A stretch of 8,001 nucleotides of DNA from an uncultured Gemmataceae bacterium (GCA_937922175.1 CAKZUU010000272.1:1-8001); one strand, 5' to 3'. Counted from the first letter of the stretch, positions 1 to 7,490 are shown. Notes: generated by a model not told the origin, from the letters alone. Translations and numbers: made by a program.

Positions 1-1
1 A

Positions 2-706
2 TTCTGGCTGGAGTTGCTGGGGGTCCCGAATCACTTCCTCAGCGATGACTTGGCCGAAATGGGCCCGGAATTTGTGGCCCAAACGGAGGTGCTGAGAGGT
101 CGGACCATGATGGTGAAAAAAGCCCAGGTCGTGCCGGTCGAGTGCGTCGTGCGAGGGTATCTGGCGGGCTCGGGTTGGCAGGAGTACTCCGAATCGCGGA
201 GGGTGTGTGGCATTCCCTTGCCGCTCGGATTGGTCGAGGGAGATCGGCTGCTCGAGCCGATCTTTACCCCGGCGACGAAAGAGGAGTCGGGGCACGATGT
301 GAACATCACTTTTGCCCAGATGGGCCAACGGATCGGAATGGCCTTGGCCGCTCGACTGCGCGACTTCAGTATTGGGGTTTATCGGACGGCGTCTTCCTAC
401 GCTCGACGACGCGGTATCTTGATCGCGGACACCAAATTGGAATGGGGGCTTCTCCCGAACGGTGAGGTCATTCTCGTCGATGAAGTTCTGACACCGGACA
501 GTTCTCGTTTCTGGCCCGTCTCAGATTATCAGCCGGGGACAAAGCCTCCGTCGTTTGATAAACAGTACGTCCGCGATTGGCTCTCCGCAAGCGGCTGGGA
601 CAAGAATAGCCCGCCGCCGGAACTGCCCGTGGAGGTGGTGCAGCAGACTCGAGCAAAATATGTCGAAGCCTACGAGCGACTGACGGGTCGAAGCTTTTCG
701 GGGTGA
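2..706 (+). CDS. purC: Phosphoribosylaminoimidazole-succinocarboxamide synthase (SAICAR synthetase), 5'-truncated by the window edge
   Basis: Cytosolic enzyme of purine synthesis that joins aspartate to CAIR using ATP to give SAICAR. The visible part starts in frame with FWLELLGVPNHF and runs about 234 residues to a TGA. Family signatures are clear: signature 1 as VVPVECVVRGYLAGSG (about residues 43-58 of the fragment), EPIFTPATKEESGHD (about 85-99), the second signature as LIADTKLEWG, and the C-terminal DSSRFWP followed by SFDKQYVRDWL. These mark the roughly 300-residue yeast/bacterial form, so about 65-70 N-terminal residues, including the start of the ATP-binding region, lie upstream of the window. 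A TTG at 14 could open a frame, but it falls inside the conserved WLELLGVPNHF stretch and is not the start. Signature 2 has Trp where Phe is usual (KLEWG). The gene converges on the AlgJ-like gene, 21 bases away. Confidence 0.96.
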   Translation, partial: FWLELLGVPNHFLSDDLAEMGPEFVAQTEVLRGRTMMVKKAQVVPVECVVRGYLAGSGWQEYSESRRVCGIPLPLGLVEGDRLLEPIFTPATKEESGHDVNITFAQMGQRIGMALAARLRDFSIGVYRTASSYARRRGILIADTKLEWGLLPNGEVILVDEVLTPDSSRFWPVSDYQPGTKPPSFDKQYVRDWLSASGWDKNSPPPELPVEVVQQTRAKYVEAYERLTGRSFSG

Positions 707-727
707 TGCACGGCGGACATAAGAGAT

Positions 728-1843
728 TCAGGGCGGTCCCACGGGGTCGTGGTGGTTAATCCGCCTCTCCACTAATTGCTGGATTACGATCTGAGCGTGA
801 AATGGCTCGATGACGTCGGGGTCCGGGGCAATCGCTGGAGCATAGACCAGTGTCTCAAAATGCTCTGCCAAGAGAGGAATCAATAGACGCTCGGCAAATG
901 AATCATGGAACATCGCGCCGCGAGGCAGGCCGCGATCGCTCACGCCCCAAACCTGTGGCGGGATCGTCGGGGGCGAGTGCAACTGCGGGTTCAACGGGAC
1001 CGACTCGTCTCGGCGTCTCGCCCGGGGTTGGCGGTGGTGCAGAGTCTGGATCATTTCCGGTTCCGGTTGTGATAGATGCAGCATTCGTGCGAGATCGCCC
1101 ACAAACGCCTGATGTGACTCGCGGGCCAATTCTCCCTCGGCGATGGGTTCCAACCCCAGGCGCTTGACGATTTCCCGATACCCGATGCTCGCCCCATCGT
1201 CATTCCAATGAGTGTCGGTGCGAAAGTAAAGCGTCGGCGGGCCGCTGAACCGCTCGAGCATCGGTTTCAAGTCCAAAAACGCCTCGCCAAGCACCGATGG
1301 CCCCAACTGCCGAAGATGCTCGACGGCCTGTGCGGGTTGCGGGGGCCGAAGCGACGCGGGTAATTGGTCGGGATAGATCGTTTGTTTTTCGGGAACCAAC
1401 ACGAAGAGATACCGAAGTCCTCGGCGATCACACCAGGCTTTCCATAGCCGAAGCGAGTCGGCCCAGCGCAAGGCTCGCACCTCAGACGACACCGGCACGG
1501 CACCGTCGCTCTCGCTTTGAGGGTCGAGGAAAAGCCACCCCTCTTCGCCGACGATGACTTTATTCGAGGACGACACACCCAAGCCGCGGACTTTGATGGC
1601 GGCATGCGCATTCAACAACGTCTTGCGGAACGCCAGACGATCCTGAAAGAACGCTTCAAACCGATTCGGAAAACGTCTTAGGTCCGAGATTCGCCCCCCC
1701 GTGGGAAAGGAGGCCGGGGCCCGGCCCTCACGGGCGAATGATGTTTGATCCGGGGGCAGCACGAGAGACACGATCCCCAAGGTCGCGCAACACACCACGA
1801 ACCCCCAGACGATCACCGCATCGCCGACTTTGCAGGCACTCAT
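728..1843 (-). CDS. AlgJ/AlgX-type SGNH (DHHW family) O-acetyltransferase, membrane-anchored
   Basis: Predicted periplasmic polysaccharide O-acetyltransferase of the AlgJ/AlgX kind, 371 residues. One hydrophobic segment at about residues 9-30 would be a signal anchor, leaving the rest outside the inner membrane. Family landmarks in order: RFEAFFQDRLAFR (61-73), the GEEGWLFLD stretch (99-107), FVLVPEKQTIYPD (147-159), the DxH motif as RTDTHWNDDG (Asp210, His212), GDLARML (249-255), and the serine block MFHDSFA (Ser315). In P. aeruginosa AlgJ the matching catalytic residues are Asp190, His192 and Ser288, so the triad looks intact. The end, IVIQQLVERRI, matches the usual family ending, so the protein seems complete. 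The ATG at 1843 sits 15 bases after the stop of the AlgI-like gene and follows a TAAGGAA ribosome-binding site that includes that stop, so the two are almost surely co-transcribed. Sequence identifies the family; the acceptor polymer is unknown and need not be alginate. Confidence 0.88.
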   Translation of the reverse strand: MSACKVGDAVIVWGFVVCCATLGIVSLVLPPDQTSFAREGRAPASFPTGGRISDLRRFPNRFEAFFQDRLAFRKTLLNAHAAIKVRGLGVSSSNKVIVGEEGWLFLDPQSESDGAVPVSSEVRALRWADSLRLWKAWCDRRGLRYLFVLVPEKQTIYPDQLPASLRPPQPAQAVEHLRQLGPSVLGEAFLDLKPMLERFSGPPTLYFRTDTHWNDDGASIGYREIVKRLGLEPIAEGELARESHQAFVGDLARMLHLSQPEPEMIQTLHHRQPRARRRDESVPLNPQLHSPPTIPPQVWGVSDRGLPRGAMFHDSFAERLLIPLLAEHFETLVYAPAIAPDPDVIEPFHAQIVIQQLVERRINHHDPVGPP

Positions 1844-1854
1844 GAATGCGACGG

Positions 1855-1861
1855 TTCCTTA
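1855..1861 (-). promoter_or_regulatory. Ribosome-binding site of the AlgJ-like gene, overlapping the upstream stop codon
   Basis: On the - strand TAAGGAA lies 11 bases before the ATG at 1843. Its TAA is the stop codon of the AlgI-like gene. The overlap supports translation of the two genes from one message and fixes the start of the second. Confidence 0.55.
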
Positions 1862-3283
1862 GAAGCGGAAGTAGATGAACGGATCGTAGGTACCTCCGAC
1901 AACCGCGATCCAGCACAAAAACGCCAAGATGAACAAGACCCCTCCCTCGGCGACAGCCCCGAGTCGACCGAGCTTGCTCCGGTATGCCTTGAGAGCGGGG
2001 GTGATGGGTAGAGACGCCCCACAACCTACCCCGAGGACGATGATCAGTTCGCGGTTGAGGTAATCCATCGCGGAGTGCCCGATGTCGGTGTTCCACTGGG
2101 TGGCTGCTTGCAACAAGTCCAAGGCGTGAGTCAGATTGTCGGCGCGGAAGAAAAGCCAGCCGATCATGACGACAGTGAGGACGTAAAGCCGGCCGGCGAT
2201 GGCCCAAGCTTGAGCCAATTGAGGCCGAACGGGAAGCTGGCGGAGCCAGCGCTCGGCGATCAGGAACACCCCGTGATGCCAGCCCCAAATCAAGAAGGAC
2301 CAACTTGCCCCATGCCATAAGCCGCAAAGACTAAAGACAACGAGAAGATTCAGGGCGGTGCGAAAAGGTCCGAGGCGATTGCCCCCGAGCGGGATGTAAA
2401 CATAATCGCGAAACCAACTTGATAAGGAGATGTGCCAGCGCCGCCAAAAATCGGTGATCGACGAGGCGAAGTAGGGATAGCGAAAGTTCTCGTTCAGTTG
2501 GAAGCCGAGCATTCGGCCCAAACCAATAGCCATATCGCTGTAGCCGGAGAAGTCGAAGTAGATTTGCAAGCTGTAGCAAAGGGCAGCCAAAACAACCGCA
2601 CTGGGTTGAAGCAAATCGGGCGCTTGAGCGAAGATGAGATCGGCCGTGCGGCCGACGGTGTTGGCAAGAAGCAGCTTCTTGGAAAGACCGATGATGAACC
2701 GCCTGACTCCCTGGGCGGCTTGCCCCAAATCGAGTTCGTGGTGATTGAGGGAGTGGGCAAGATCGCTGTAGCGAACGATCGGACCGGCAACGAGGTGGGG
2801 GAAAAGAGTCAGGAAAACGCCCAGTTTGATCGGATTACGTGTGGCCGAGATCGTCCCTCGTCGCACGTCGACCAGATATGAAATCGCCTCGAAGGTGAAG
2901 AAAGAAATCCCAATCGGCAGATGGATCGAGACGGTGGGCACAGCCAGGCAGTAGCCGAACTTCGCACCCAACGTTTGCAGGCTGTCCACGAACAGCGTCG
3001 TGTACTTGAAAAACATCAAAGCGGAGAGGTTGAGCATCACGGCGGTGAGGAGCGCGAGTCGCACGGCGGGTCGGCCGCGAAGCGACTCGATCCATCGTCC
3101 CAATGCATAGTTGGCCACAATTGACAGAGCGAGAACCGCCACATAACCTTTCTCGCCCCAGGTGTAAAAGAACAAGCTTGCTACAAGCACGACGACGAGG
3201 CGAAAACGGCGAGGGGAGATCCAGACGGCAGCCAGGACCGTTGGCAAAAACAGAAAAAGAAAGACCGGTGACGTGAAAACCAT
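1859..3283 (-). CDS. AlgI-type MBOAT family membrane O-acyltransferase
   Basis: Polytopic inner-membrane O-acyltransferase that would pass acetyl groups from a cytoplasmic donor to the exported AlgJ-like partner. With the ATG at 3283 it is 474 residues, a normal size, and begins MVFTSPVFLFLFLP, the typical AlgI opening. Landmarks: FYTWGEKGYV (39-48), GISFFTFEAISYLVD (125-139), PHLVAGPIVRYSDL (162-175), YFDFSGYSDMAIGLG (242-256), the MBOAT core DFWRRWHISLSSWFRDYVY (278-296) with IPLGGNR, and LWHGASW (322-328), whose His324 matches the catalytic histidine of AlgI. Many hydrophobic stretches lie between. The end, YDPFIYFRF, is the family's usual C-terminus. The frame stays open upstream to a TTG at 3319, but that would add 12 residues before the conserved start; neither start has a strong ribosome-binding site. 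Directly upstream by 74 bases is the propeller gene, and the AlgJ-like gene follows 15 bases downstream. Confidence 0.93.
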   Translation of the reverse strand: MVFTSPVFLFLFLPTVLAAVWISPRRFRLVVVLVASLFFYTWGEKGYVAVLALSIVANYALGRWIESLRGRPAVRLALLTAVMLNLSALMFFKYTTLFVDSLQTLGAKFGYCLAVPTVSIHLPIGISFFTFEAISYLVDVRRGTISATRNPIKLGVFLTLFPHLVAGPIVRYSDLAHSLNHHELDLGQAAQGVRRFIIGLSKKLLLANTVGRTADLIFAQAPDLLQPSAVVLAALCYSLQIYFDFSGYSDMAIGLGRMLGFQLNENFRYPYFASSITDFWRRWHISLSSWFRDYVYIPLGGNRLGPFRTALNLLVVFSLCGLWHGASWSFLIWGWHHGVFLIAERWLRQLPVRPQLAQAWAIAGRLYVLTVVMIGWLFFRADNLTHALDLLQAATQWNTDIGHSAMDYLNRELIIVLGVGCGASLPITPALKAYRSKLGRLGAVAEGGVLFILAFLCWIAVVGGTYDPFIYFRF

Positions 3284-3357
3284 GCCCCATGAAATAAACC
3301 AGGAGGGCTTGGAAAACAAGCTCGGTCTGTGCCGGTGTCCAAAGCGTTGAAGTTCGG

Positions 3358-5505
3358 TCAGGGCTTGCTGCTGGGTGGAACATCGACGACCGTGTCCGCC
3401 ATCCCCCAGTTGCCCGCCGCATCACGCACCCGGACGACGATGACATGGGAGCCGGCGGCGAGTCGTGTCGTTTGGAACCGAAACGATTCGGAACGCGAGT
3501 CGAATAGTCCGTCCTGGGGCGGCAAGGGGTTCCAGCGTCCGCCATCGACTGCGAACGATGCCGCGTACAGCCGAGCCGTGAGGGACGTCGCCTCTGCTTC
3601 GAGTTGGACTCGGCCATCGGACGCGACCGTGGCACGCAACTCGACGGTGGGCAATTCATGAGCCACGGTAACCGGTTCACTGAGGCGATGCCCTTCCAAT
3701 GCGGAACGGTCGCCGTTGTCGAGCCGGTCGCTGGCGGAGACCTTGAATCGATACTCGCCTGAGGGCATGGTGGTCGTGTCCCATTCGTATTCGTTTTTCG
3801 ACCAATTCTCCTCGATGCGGATCCAATCCTTCCAGGTCGATTTGCGCACGTACAAGTCGAAGACTAAGTCGTCCTCATTCGCGTCCGAGGCGCTCCACCG
3901 GAATCGAATCCGCTTGGGGTCCTTCGACGATGCGATGGCCTCGGGTGAGGGCGTCTCGAGGCTGGTCACTTCGGGTGGTTGATTGATGGTGGCGTACCGT
4001 ACCGTCAAATGGTGCAAGACGGGGGTAACGGCGGGATTCGATGTCGCCAGCGTCACTCGCACTTGCAGAAAGCGCGCGGGCGGGAGCATGACGGGCGCCC
4101 CGGCCGAATCCGTCATCTCCTCCGACCAGGGCGTCCACGTCTCATCCGGCTCGGAGACGTTTCCTCCCCGGACCGCAACAGAAATCTTCGTACCCAACGG
4201 GGTCTCGCCCTGCCAGGTCAGGGTCCCCCAACGGCTCATCAAGCGGGCATCGATGACTTCGCCGATGACGGTTCCTTTCGTTTCGTATTGGTCGCTCCAT
4301 TCAAAGACGCGGCCGGGATCACTCGCCGCCAGCAACAAACGACCATCTCGACGGGGCACGAGCCGATACACTTGACCGCCATCGACGCGGGCGATCTCTC
4401 GACGAGTGCGCGTCGTTTCATCGACCTCGATCAATTGACCTTTGCTCGCTGTCCCGATCAGCAACCGATCCCTTTGAACCCGCAGCGACAGGACCAAACC
4501 TTTGTCGCGGTACAGTTCGCGCACCGTGCCGTCAAATCCCACCCGATAGACGGAGTTGTCTCCCGGTTCGGGCGCTGTGGGGGCGTTAGCGGTGAATCGC
4601 TCGGCGGGAGTGGTCCGATCGCGGTTGGACGACGAGTCGCCAGACTGCGTGGGGGAAGATGCGACGACCGCCGCACCCTCGCGCGGAGGCAAGCTCCCCG
4701 TGCCACTCGGGTTCGAGGTTCGGCCCGGGGTTCCCTGATACAGTGTCCGACCCGGCGAACTCGTACCCACGTAAATCCCTTGGGGCGTCCACTGGAGACA
4801 TCGCACTTCGGACTGGGCAGCCTGGAAAATAATCGTTCCTTTCCCACGCTCGTCGATGCGATAGACCAGTCCGCGGCGGTCCGTGCCGGCGAAAAGCGGC
4901 CCCGGGCTTCCCAGGGCCAAGGCGAGGATGTGGTCTTGGGGGCACTCGAAATAAAGCTCGCTGGCCCCATCGAGAGTCAACCGATAGATGCGAGCGGGAC
5001 TGCCCGTGGCGACGAAGATCGCCTGATTCTGGTCATCCCATTCGATAGCCCAAACGTAACGGGCAGGGCTGTCATGAAGGATTCGCCCTTTGCCCTCCGG
5101 ATCGATCTTCACGATCAGGCCATTGGGACCGGTGCCGGCCAAGATGCTGCCGTCGGGCAACGCCTTCAGGCAGAGCACTTGCCGGTCTTTGGTCTCATAC
5201 GCGAGATGCACGTGACCCTCGGGATCGACGCGGAGAATTTTGCCATCATCGCCGGTCGCGAGGTAGAGGTTGCCGTGGCGATCGTCGGCGATGTCCCAGA
5301 TTCGGGCCGCGTCGATTCCGGTGCGGGTCCGCAAGGGGCGCAGCGCTTGGGCCAGAGTGATTTTCCCATCGCTGGCCATCACGACCTGCTGGAAGGCGGC
5401 CTTGTCGTAATGGCTTGGTTGTGACCAGGTAACGGATTTCACTTTCCCCGCAATCAGGTTGGCCGGCGTGAGGACCAGCACGAGCAGCACGAGCCGGTGG
5501 TTCAT
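3358..5505 (-). CDS. Secreted seven-repeat beta-propeller protein with C-terminal FN3/Ig-like domains, function unknown
   Basis: 715 residues. The N-terminus MNHRLVLLVLVLTPANLIAG is a signal peptide, probably cut near residue 19-20, so the protein is exported. Residues about 68-405 hold repeats about 41-42 residues apart with a core like ATGxxGxIxRVDPEG: ATGDDGKILRVDPEG (83-97), AGTGPNGLIVKIDPEG (123-138), ATGSPARIYRLTLDG (166-180), AGTDRRGLVYRIDERG (206-221), VGTSSPGRTLY (246-256), IGTASKGQLIEVD (350-362) and AASDPGRVFEW (393-403). Seven copies suggest a seven-bladed propeller. A Pro/Ser/Thr/Gly-rich insert (about 258-316) interrupts the fifth repeat, which resumes at NSVYRVGFDG. Residues 411-505 form a beta domain with WTPWSEE and RFLQVRVTL; 510-612 resemble FN3 (RFRWSASDANEDD, MPSGEYRFKVSASD); 616-710 form another Ig-like domain ending in RVRDAAGNW. 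No catalytic motif was recognised. It may bind or scaffold surface material, but that is inference from fold alone. The start is supported by GGAGG just upstream. Confidence 0.85.
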   Translation of the reverse strand: MNHRLVLLVLVLTPANLIAGKVKSVTWSQPSHYDKAAFQQVVMASDGKITLAQALRPLRTRTGIDAARIWDIADDRHGNLYLATGDDGKILRVDPEGHVHLAYETKDRQVLCLKALPDGSILAGTGPNGLIVKIDPEGKGRILHDSPARYVWAIEWDDQNQAIFVATGSPARIYRLTLDGASELYFECPQDHILALALGSPGPLFAGTDRRGLVYRIDERGKGTIIFQAAQSEVRCLQWTPQGIYVGTSSPGRTLYQGTPGRTSNPSGTGSLPPREGAAVVASSPTQSGDSSSNRDRTTPAERFTANAPTAPEPGDNSVYRVGFDGTVRELYRDKGLVLSLRVQRDRLLIGTASKGQLIEVDETTRTRREIARVDGGQVYRLVPRRDGRLLLAASDPGRVFEWSDQYETKGTVIGEVIDARLMSRWGTLTWQGETPLGTKISVAVRGGNVSEPDETWTPWSEEMTDSAGAPVMLPPARFLQVRVTLATSNPAVTPVLHHLTVRYATINQPPEVTSLETPSPEAIASSKDPKRIRFRWSASDANEDDLVFDLYVRKSTWKDWIRIEENWSKNEYEWDTTTMPSGEYRFKVSASDRLDNGDRSALEGHRLSEPVTVAHELPTVELRATVASDGRVQLEAEATSLTARLYAASFAVDGGRWNPLPPQDGLFDSRSESFRFQTTRLAAGSHVIVVRVRDAAGNWGMADTVVDVPPSSKP

Positions 5506-5509
5506 ACAT

Positions 5510-5514
5510 CCTCC
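5510..5514 (-). promoter_or_regulatory. Ribosome-binding site of the propeller gene
   Basis: On the - strand GGAGG is followed by ATGT and then the ATG at 5505. The four-base gap is short but the motif is the best in the window, and it supports this ATG, which also opens a good signal peptide. An out-of-frame ATG overlaps the spacer (GGATGTATG). Confidence 0.55.
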
Positions 5515-5613
5515 GAGGGAAGGCGACGGAAGAAGGTTTGAGGCGCATCGGCGGCCCCGTCGTACCGATCGGAAAGGGTTCGACCGCAGGGGTGCCGAAC
5601 GGGCCGAGCCTCA

Positions 5614-7473
5614 TCAATTCGGGTTGAGCCGGCCGCGATGATGCCGGGACACTTGGATCTTGATTGATTCCTGACCATACAGGACCCAAGGCGTCGCCTC
5701 GCGAGCCGACGCCGCCCCGGCGGTAAGTTGAACGGGAGTTCGGCGCGTCTGACTCAACAGATGGACGACACTCGGCGGTAAATCGACCAGGGCATCCCCG
5801 CCCAGGGCCACGCCGTTGGCGGGCAAGGGCAACCGCATCACCAGATGCGTCCGCCTCGCTTGCGCTAATCGTCGAACAGCCGCCAGAATATTATCCGTGT
5901 GATGCGGCGAAAGAAGGTGCGGTTGAGTCCGGAGGTCCTGCCGCGCCGCACTCACTTCGTCCAGAAAACTGATGGTGTGTTCCCCCTCGGGAAGGTCCGA
6001 AGGCAGCGGCAAGCTGATGGGAATTCGCACGGGTTGGCCTTTGTACGGACGCAGGTACACGCTTCCTCGGACGGTCTCCCCCGGGGCGTAGGTCAGTGCG
6101 TCGAGTTCGACGCCTTCGATCTCCGCGGCATCACGGCCCGCACGGACTTCGGTTTCGCAGTCGATCTGCTTGATACGGATGGGTCGGGCCGGTTGATTCA
6201 ACAACTGGCTCAGCAGTGACGCGACCGGATTGAATACGGCCGGGGGTGCCTTCGCACCCGCAAAGGCCGGTCCCGCAAACGAATCTCGAATGACGATCGG
6301 CTCGTAACCGTCGATGTCGATGCGGCAGGTGAAGGCGATCGTGGCTTCGTCGGGCCATTCCCCTTCTAGGTCGATGGAATTGGTCAAGGCGGCCAGGACC
6401 AAGGGCGGGAGTAATTGTTTCTGCCGCGCGATGCGCACGCGGAAGGCATGGGTGTCGCCGCCTTGCTCGTGCCGGACTCGCATGCTCAGGGGCATCATGT
6501 CGGGCTGCCGGCCGAGCCAGCCGGCGATTCCCGTGCTGACATCGGCATTGATTGTCCCGACGACTTTTAACGGGGAGCCAAACTTGAAACTGATACTCGT
6601 GCGCGGACAGACAGTGTGAACCCAACCGGTCATGAGGGGCAAGTCACACCCTCCCAGCGACATGAAGGGATGACCCCAGCCGTAGACGCGACTCCCTTCG
6701 ACGTGAGTGACGGTGCCGATGCCCGACATGTCGAAATCACCGACCATGAGCGAGACACTCAGTGCGGCCCCGGGTTCAATCCGCACGTCGCCCGCCTGGG
6801 CGGCGAGCCGCTCCGCCACCGCTCCGCTCTGCACGGGAACAAACGCGAAATCGGGAAACTCCTGCCGAACCAGCCGCCACACTCGGGGTGAGAAACCGCT
6901 GGCGGCCAAAGGGGCGTTCAACGGCACCATCACCAGCATGTCATCCGATTCCGAGGCAAGAGGCGGATCGGCATGAGTCGCCACCTCGACCGTCGCATAG
7001 CGTCGGCCGCCCACCACAATTGGCTGTGGCAGATCAATTCGTGTTGTCCGGGATGGAGCGACGACGGTCCGGCGCTCGAATGACTCGGCGTAGCGGTACA
7101 TCTGACTGAACGGCGTCACGCCGGCAATCGGATCCTTTCCGTAGGGCCACGCATACGCCACCGCTCCGAGCAACTTGCCGTCGATGTAGATCGGGCTACC
7201 ACTCATCCCCTGGATGACGCCGGTTCGTTCCAGATTCAATCCCGAGAGTCGACACAGGACGAGATCGCGACCGGGGCTGGTGTTCTTCAACACGCCGAGT
7301 ACTTCCGCCTCGAACTGCTCCAGCTTTACGCCGCGCATGACAGTCTTGCCGAATCCCCGTTGGCCGATCTTCAGATCGTCCACATTCCAAAAAGTCGGCT
7401 CCGGAGCAGCCGGCGGGGGACCGTCCACGGGATCGCGAAGCAGGAGCAACAGCACGAGGGAAAGCGACGACAT
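5614..7473 (-). CDS. SpoIVB-type S55 peptidase domain protein with rearranged domain order, probably exported
   Basis: About 619 residues from the ATG at 7473. A short hydrophobic N-terminus (SLSLVLLLLL) followed by Pro-rich sequence suggests export. Block 1 (about 30-134): GQRGFGKTVMRGVKLEQFE, EVLGVLKN, then the S55 serine motif GVIQGMSGSPIYIDGKLLG (Ser91) and PIAGVTPF. Block 2 (about 229-334): MSGIGTVTHVEGSRVYGWGHPF with His268. These match the two halves of SpoIVB's peptidase domain, whose catalytic Ser378 and His236 I recall from Bacillus subtilis, but in reversed order. A beta-rich region with YAPGETVRGSVYL (about 462-474) and the tail LPPSVVHLL (about 565-573) follow. In SpoIVB the domain is a serine protease that triggers sigma-K processing; this organism need not sporulate and the substrate is unknown. 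It ends in tandem TGA stops at 5616-5611, 108 bases before the propeller gene. The frame is open to 7626, with another ATG at 7527; I chose 7473 for its AAAGGA ribosome-binding site and uninterrupted hydrophobic start. Confidence 0.85.
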   Translation of the reverse strand: MSSLSLVLLLLLRDPVDGPPPAAPEPTFWNVDDLKIGQRGFGKTVMRGVKLEQFEAEVLGVLKNTSPGRDLVLCRLSGLNLERTGVIQGMSGSPIYIDGKLLGAVAYAWPYGKDPIAGVTPFSQMYRYAESFERRTVVAPSRTTRIDLPQPIVVGGRRYATVEVATHADPPLASESDDMLVMVPLNAPLAASGFSPRVWRLVRQEFPDFAFVPVQSGAVAERLAAQAGDVRIEPGAALSVSLMVGDFDMSGIGTVTHVEGSRVYGWGHPFMSLGGCDLPLMTGWVHTVCPRTSISFKFGSPLKVVGTINADVSTGIAGWLGRQPDMMPLSMRVRHEQGGDTHAFRVRIARQKQLLPPLVLAALTNSIDLEGEWPDEATIAFTCRIDIDGYEPIVIRDSFAGPAFAGAKAPPAVFNPVASLLSQLLNQPARPIRIKQIDCETEVRAGRDAAEIEGVELDALTYAPGETVRGSVYLRPYKGQPVRIPISLPLPSDLPEGEHTISFLDEVSAARQDLRTQPHLLSPHHTDNILAAVRRLAQARRTHLVMRLPLPANGVALGGDALVDLPPSVVHLLSQTRRTPVQLTAGAASAREATPWVLYGQESIKIQVSRHHRGRLNPN

Positions 7474-7484
7474 GTCCAGCGCAA

Positions 7485-7490
7485 TCCTTT
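7485..7490 (-). promoter_or_regulatory. Probable ribosome-binding site of the S55 gene
   Basis: On the - strand AAAGGA, within GAGAAAGGA, lies 11 bases before the ATG at 7473, the same spacing as at the AlgJ-like gene. It is the main reason for preferring 7473 over the in-frame ATG at 7527, which has no comparable motif. Confidence 0.45.

Noticed and set aside
14..706. TTG at 14 as the purC start
   Set aside because: The upstream in-frame codons encode FWLE, which continues the conserved FWLELLGVPNHF segment, so the real start lies before the window.
1728..2327. 199-codon - strand frame overlapping the ends of both acyltransferase genes
   Set aside because: It overlaps two strongly recognised genes in another frame, and its Arg/Ser/Pro-rich product has no recognisable motif.
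725..2359. 13-base direct repeat GATTCAGGGCGGT at about 725 and 2347
   Set aside because: One exact 13-mer pair is about what chance gives in 8 kb, and both copies lie in unrelated coding sequence.
2835..3680. 281-codon - strand frame spanning the gap between the propeller and AlgI-like genes
   Set aside because: It lies mostly over conserved coding sequence of both genes in another frame and its product has no domain; the gap itself is only 74 bases.
3979..5424. 481-codon open frame on the + strand antisense to the propeller gene
   Set aside because: Its product is rich in Arg, Gln, Gly and Asp with no domain, and the opposite strand carries a clear signal peptide, regular repeats and beta-domain motifs. 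Long antisense frames are common opposite GC-rich genes.
5603..5633. Imperfect inverted repeat around the S55 stop codon
   Set aside because: Only two 4-bp stems separated by an internal mismatch and no T run; too weak to call a terminator.
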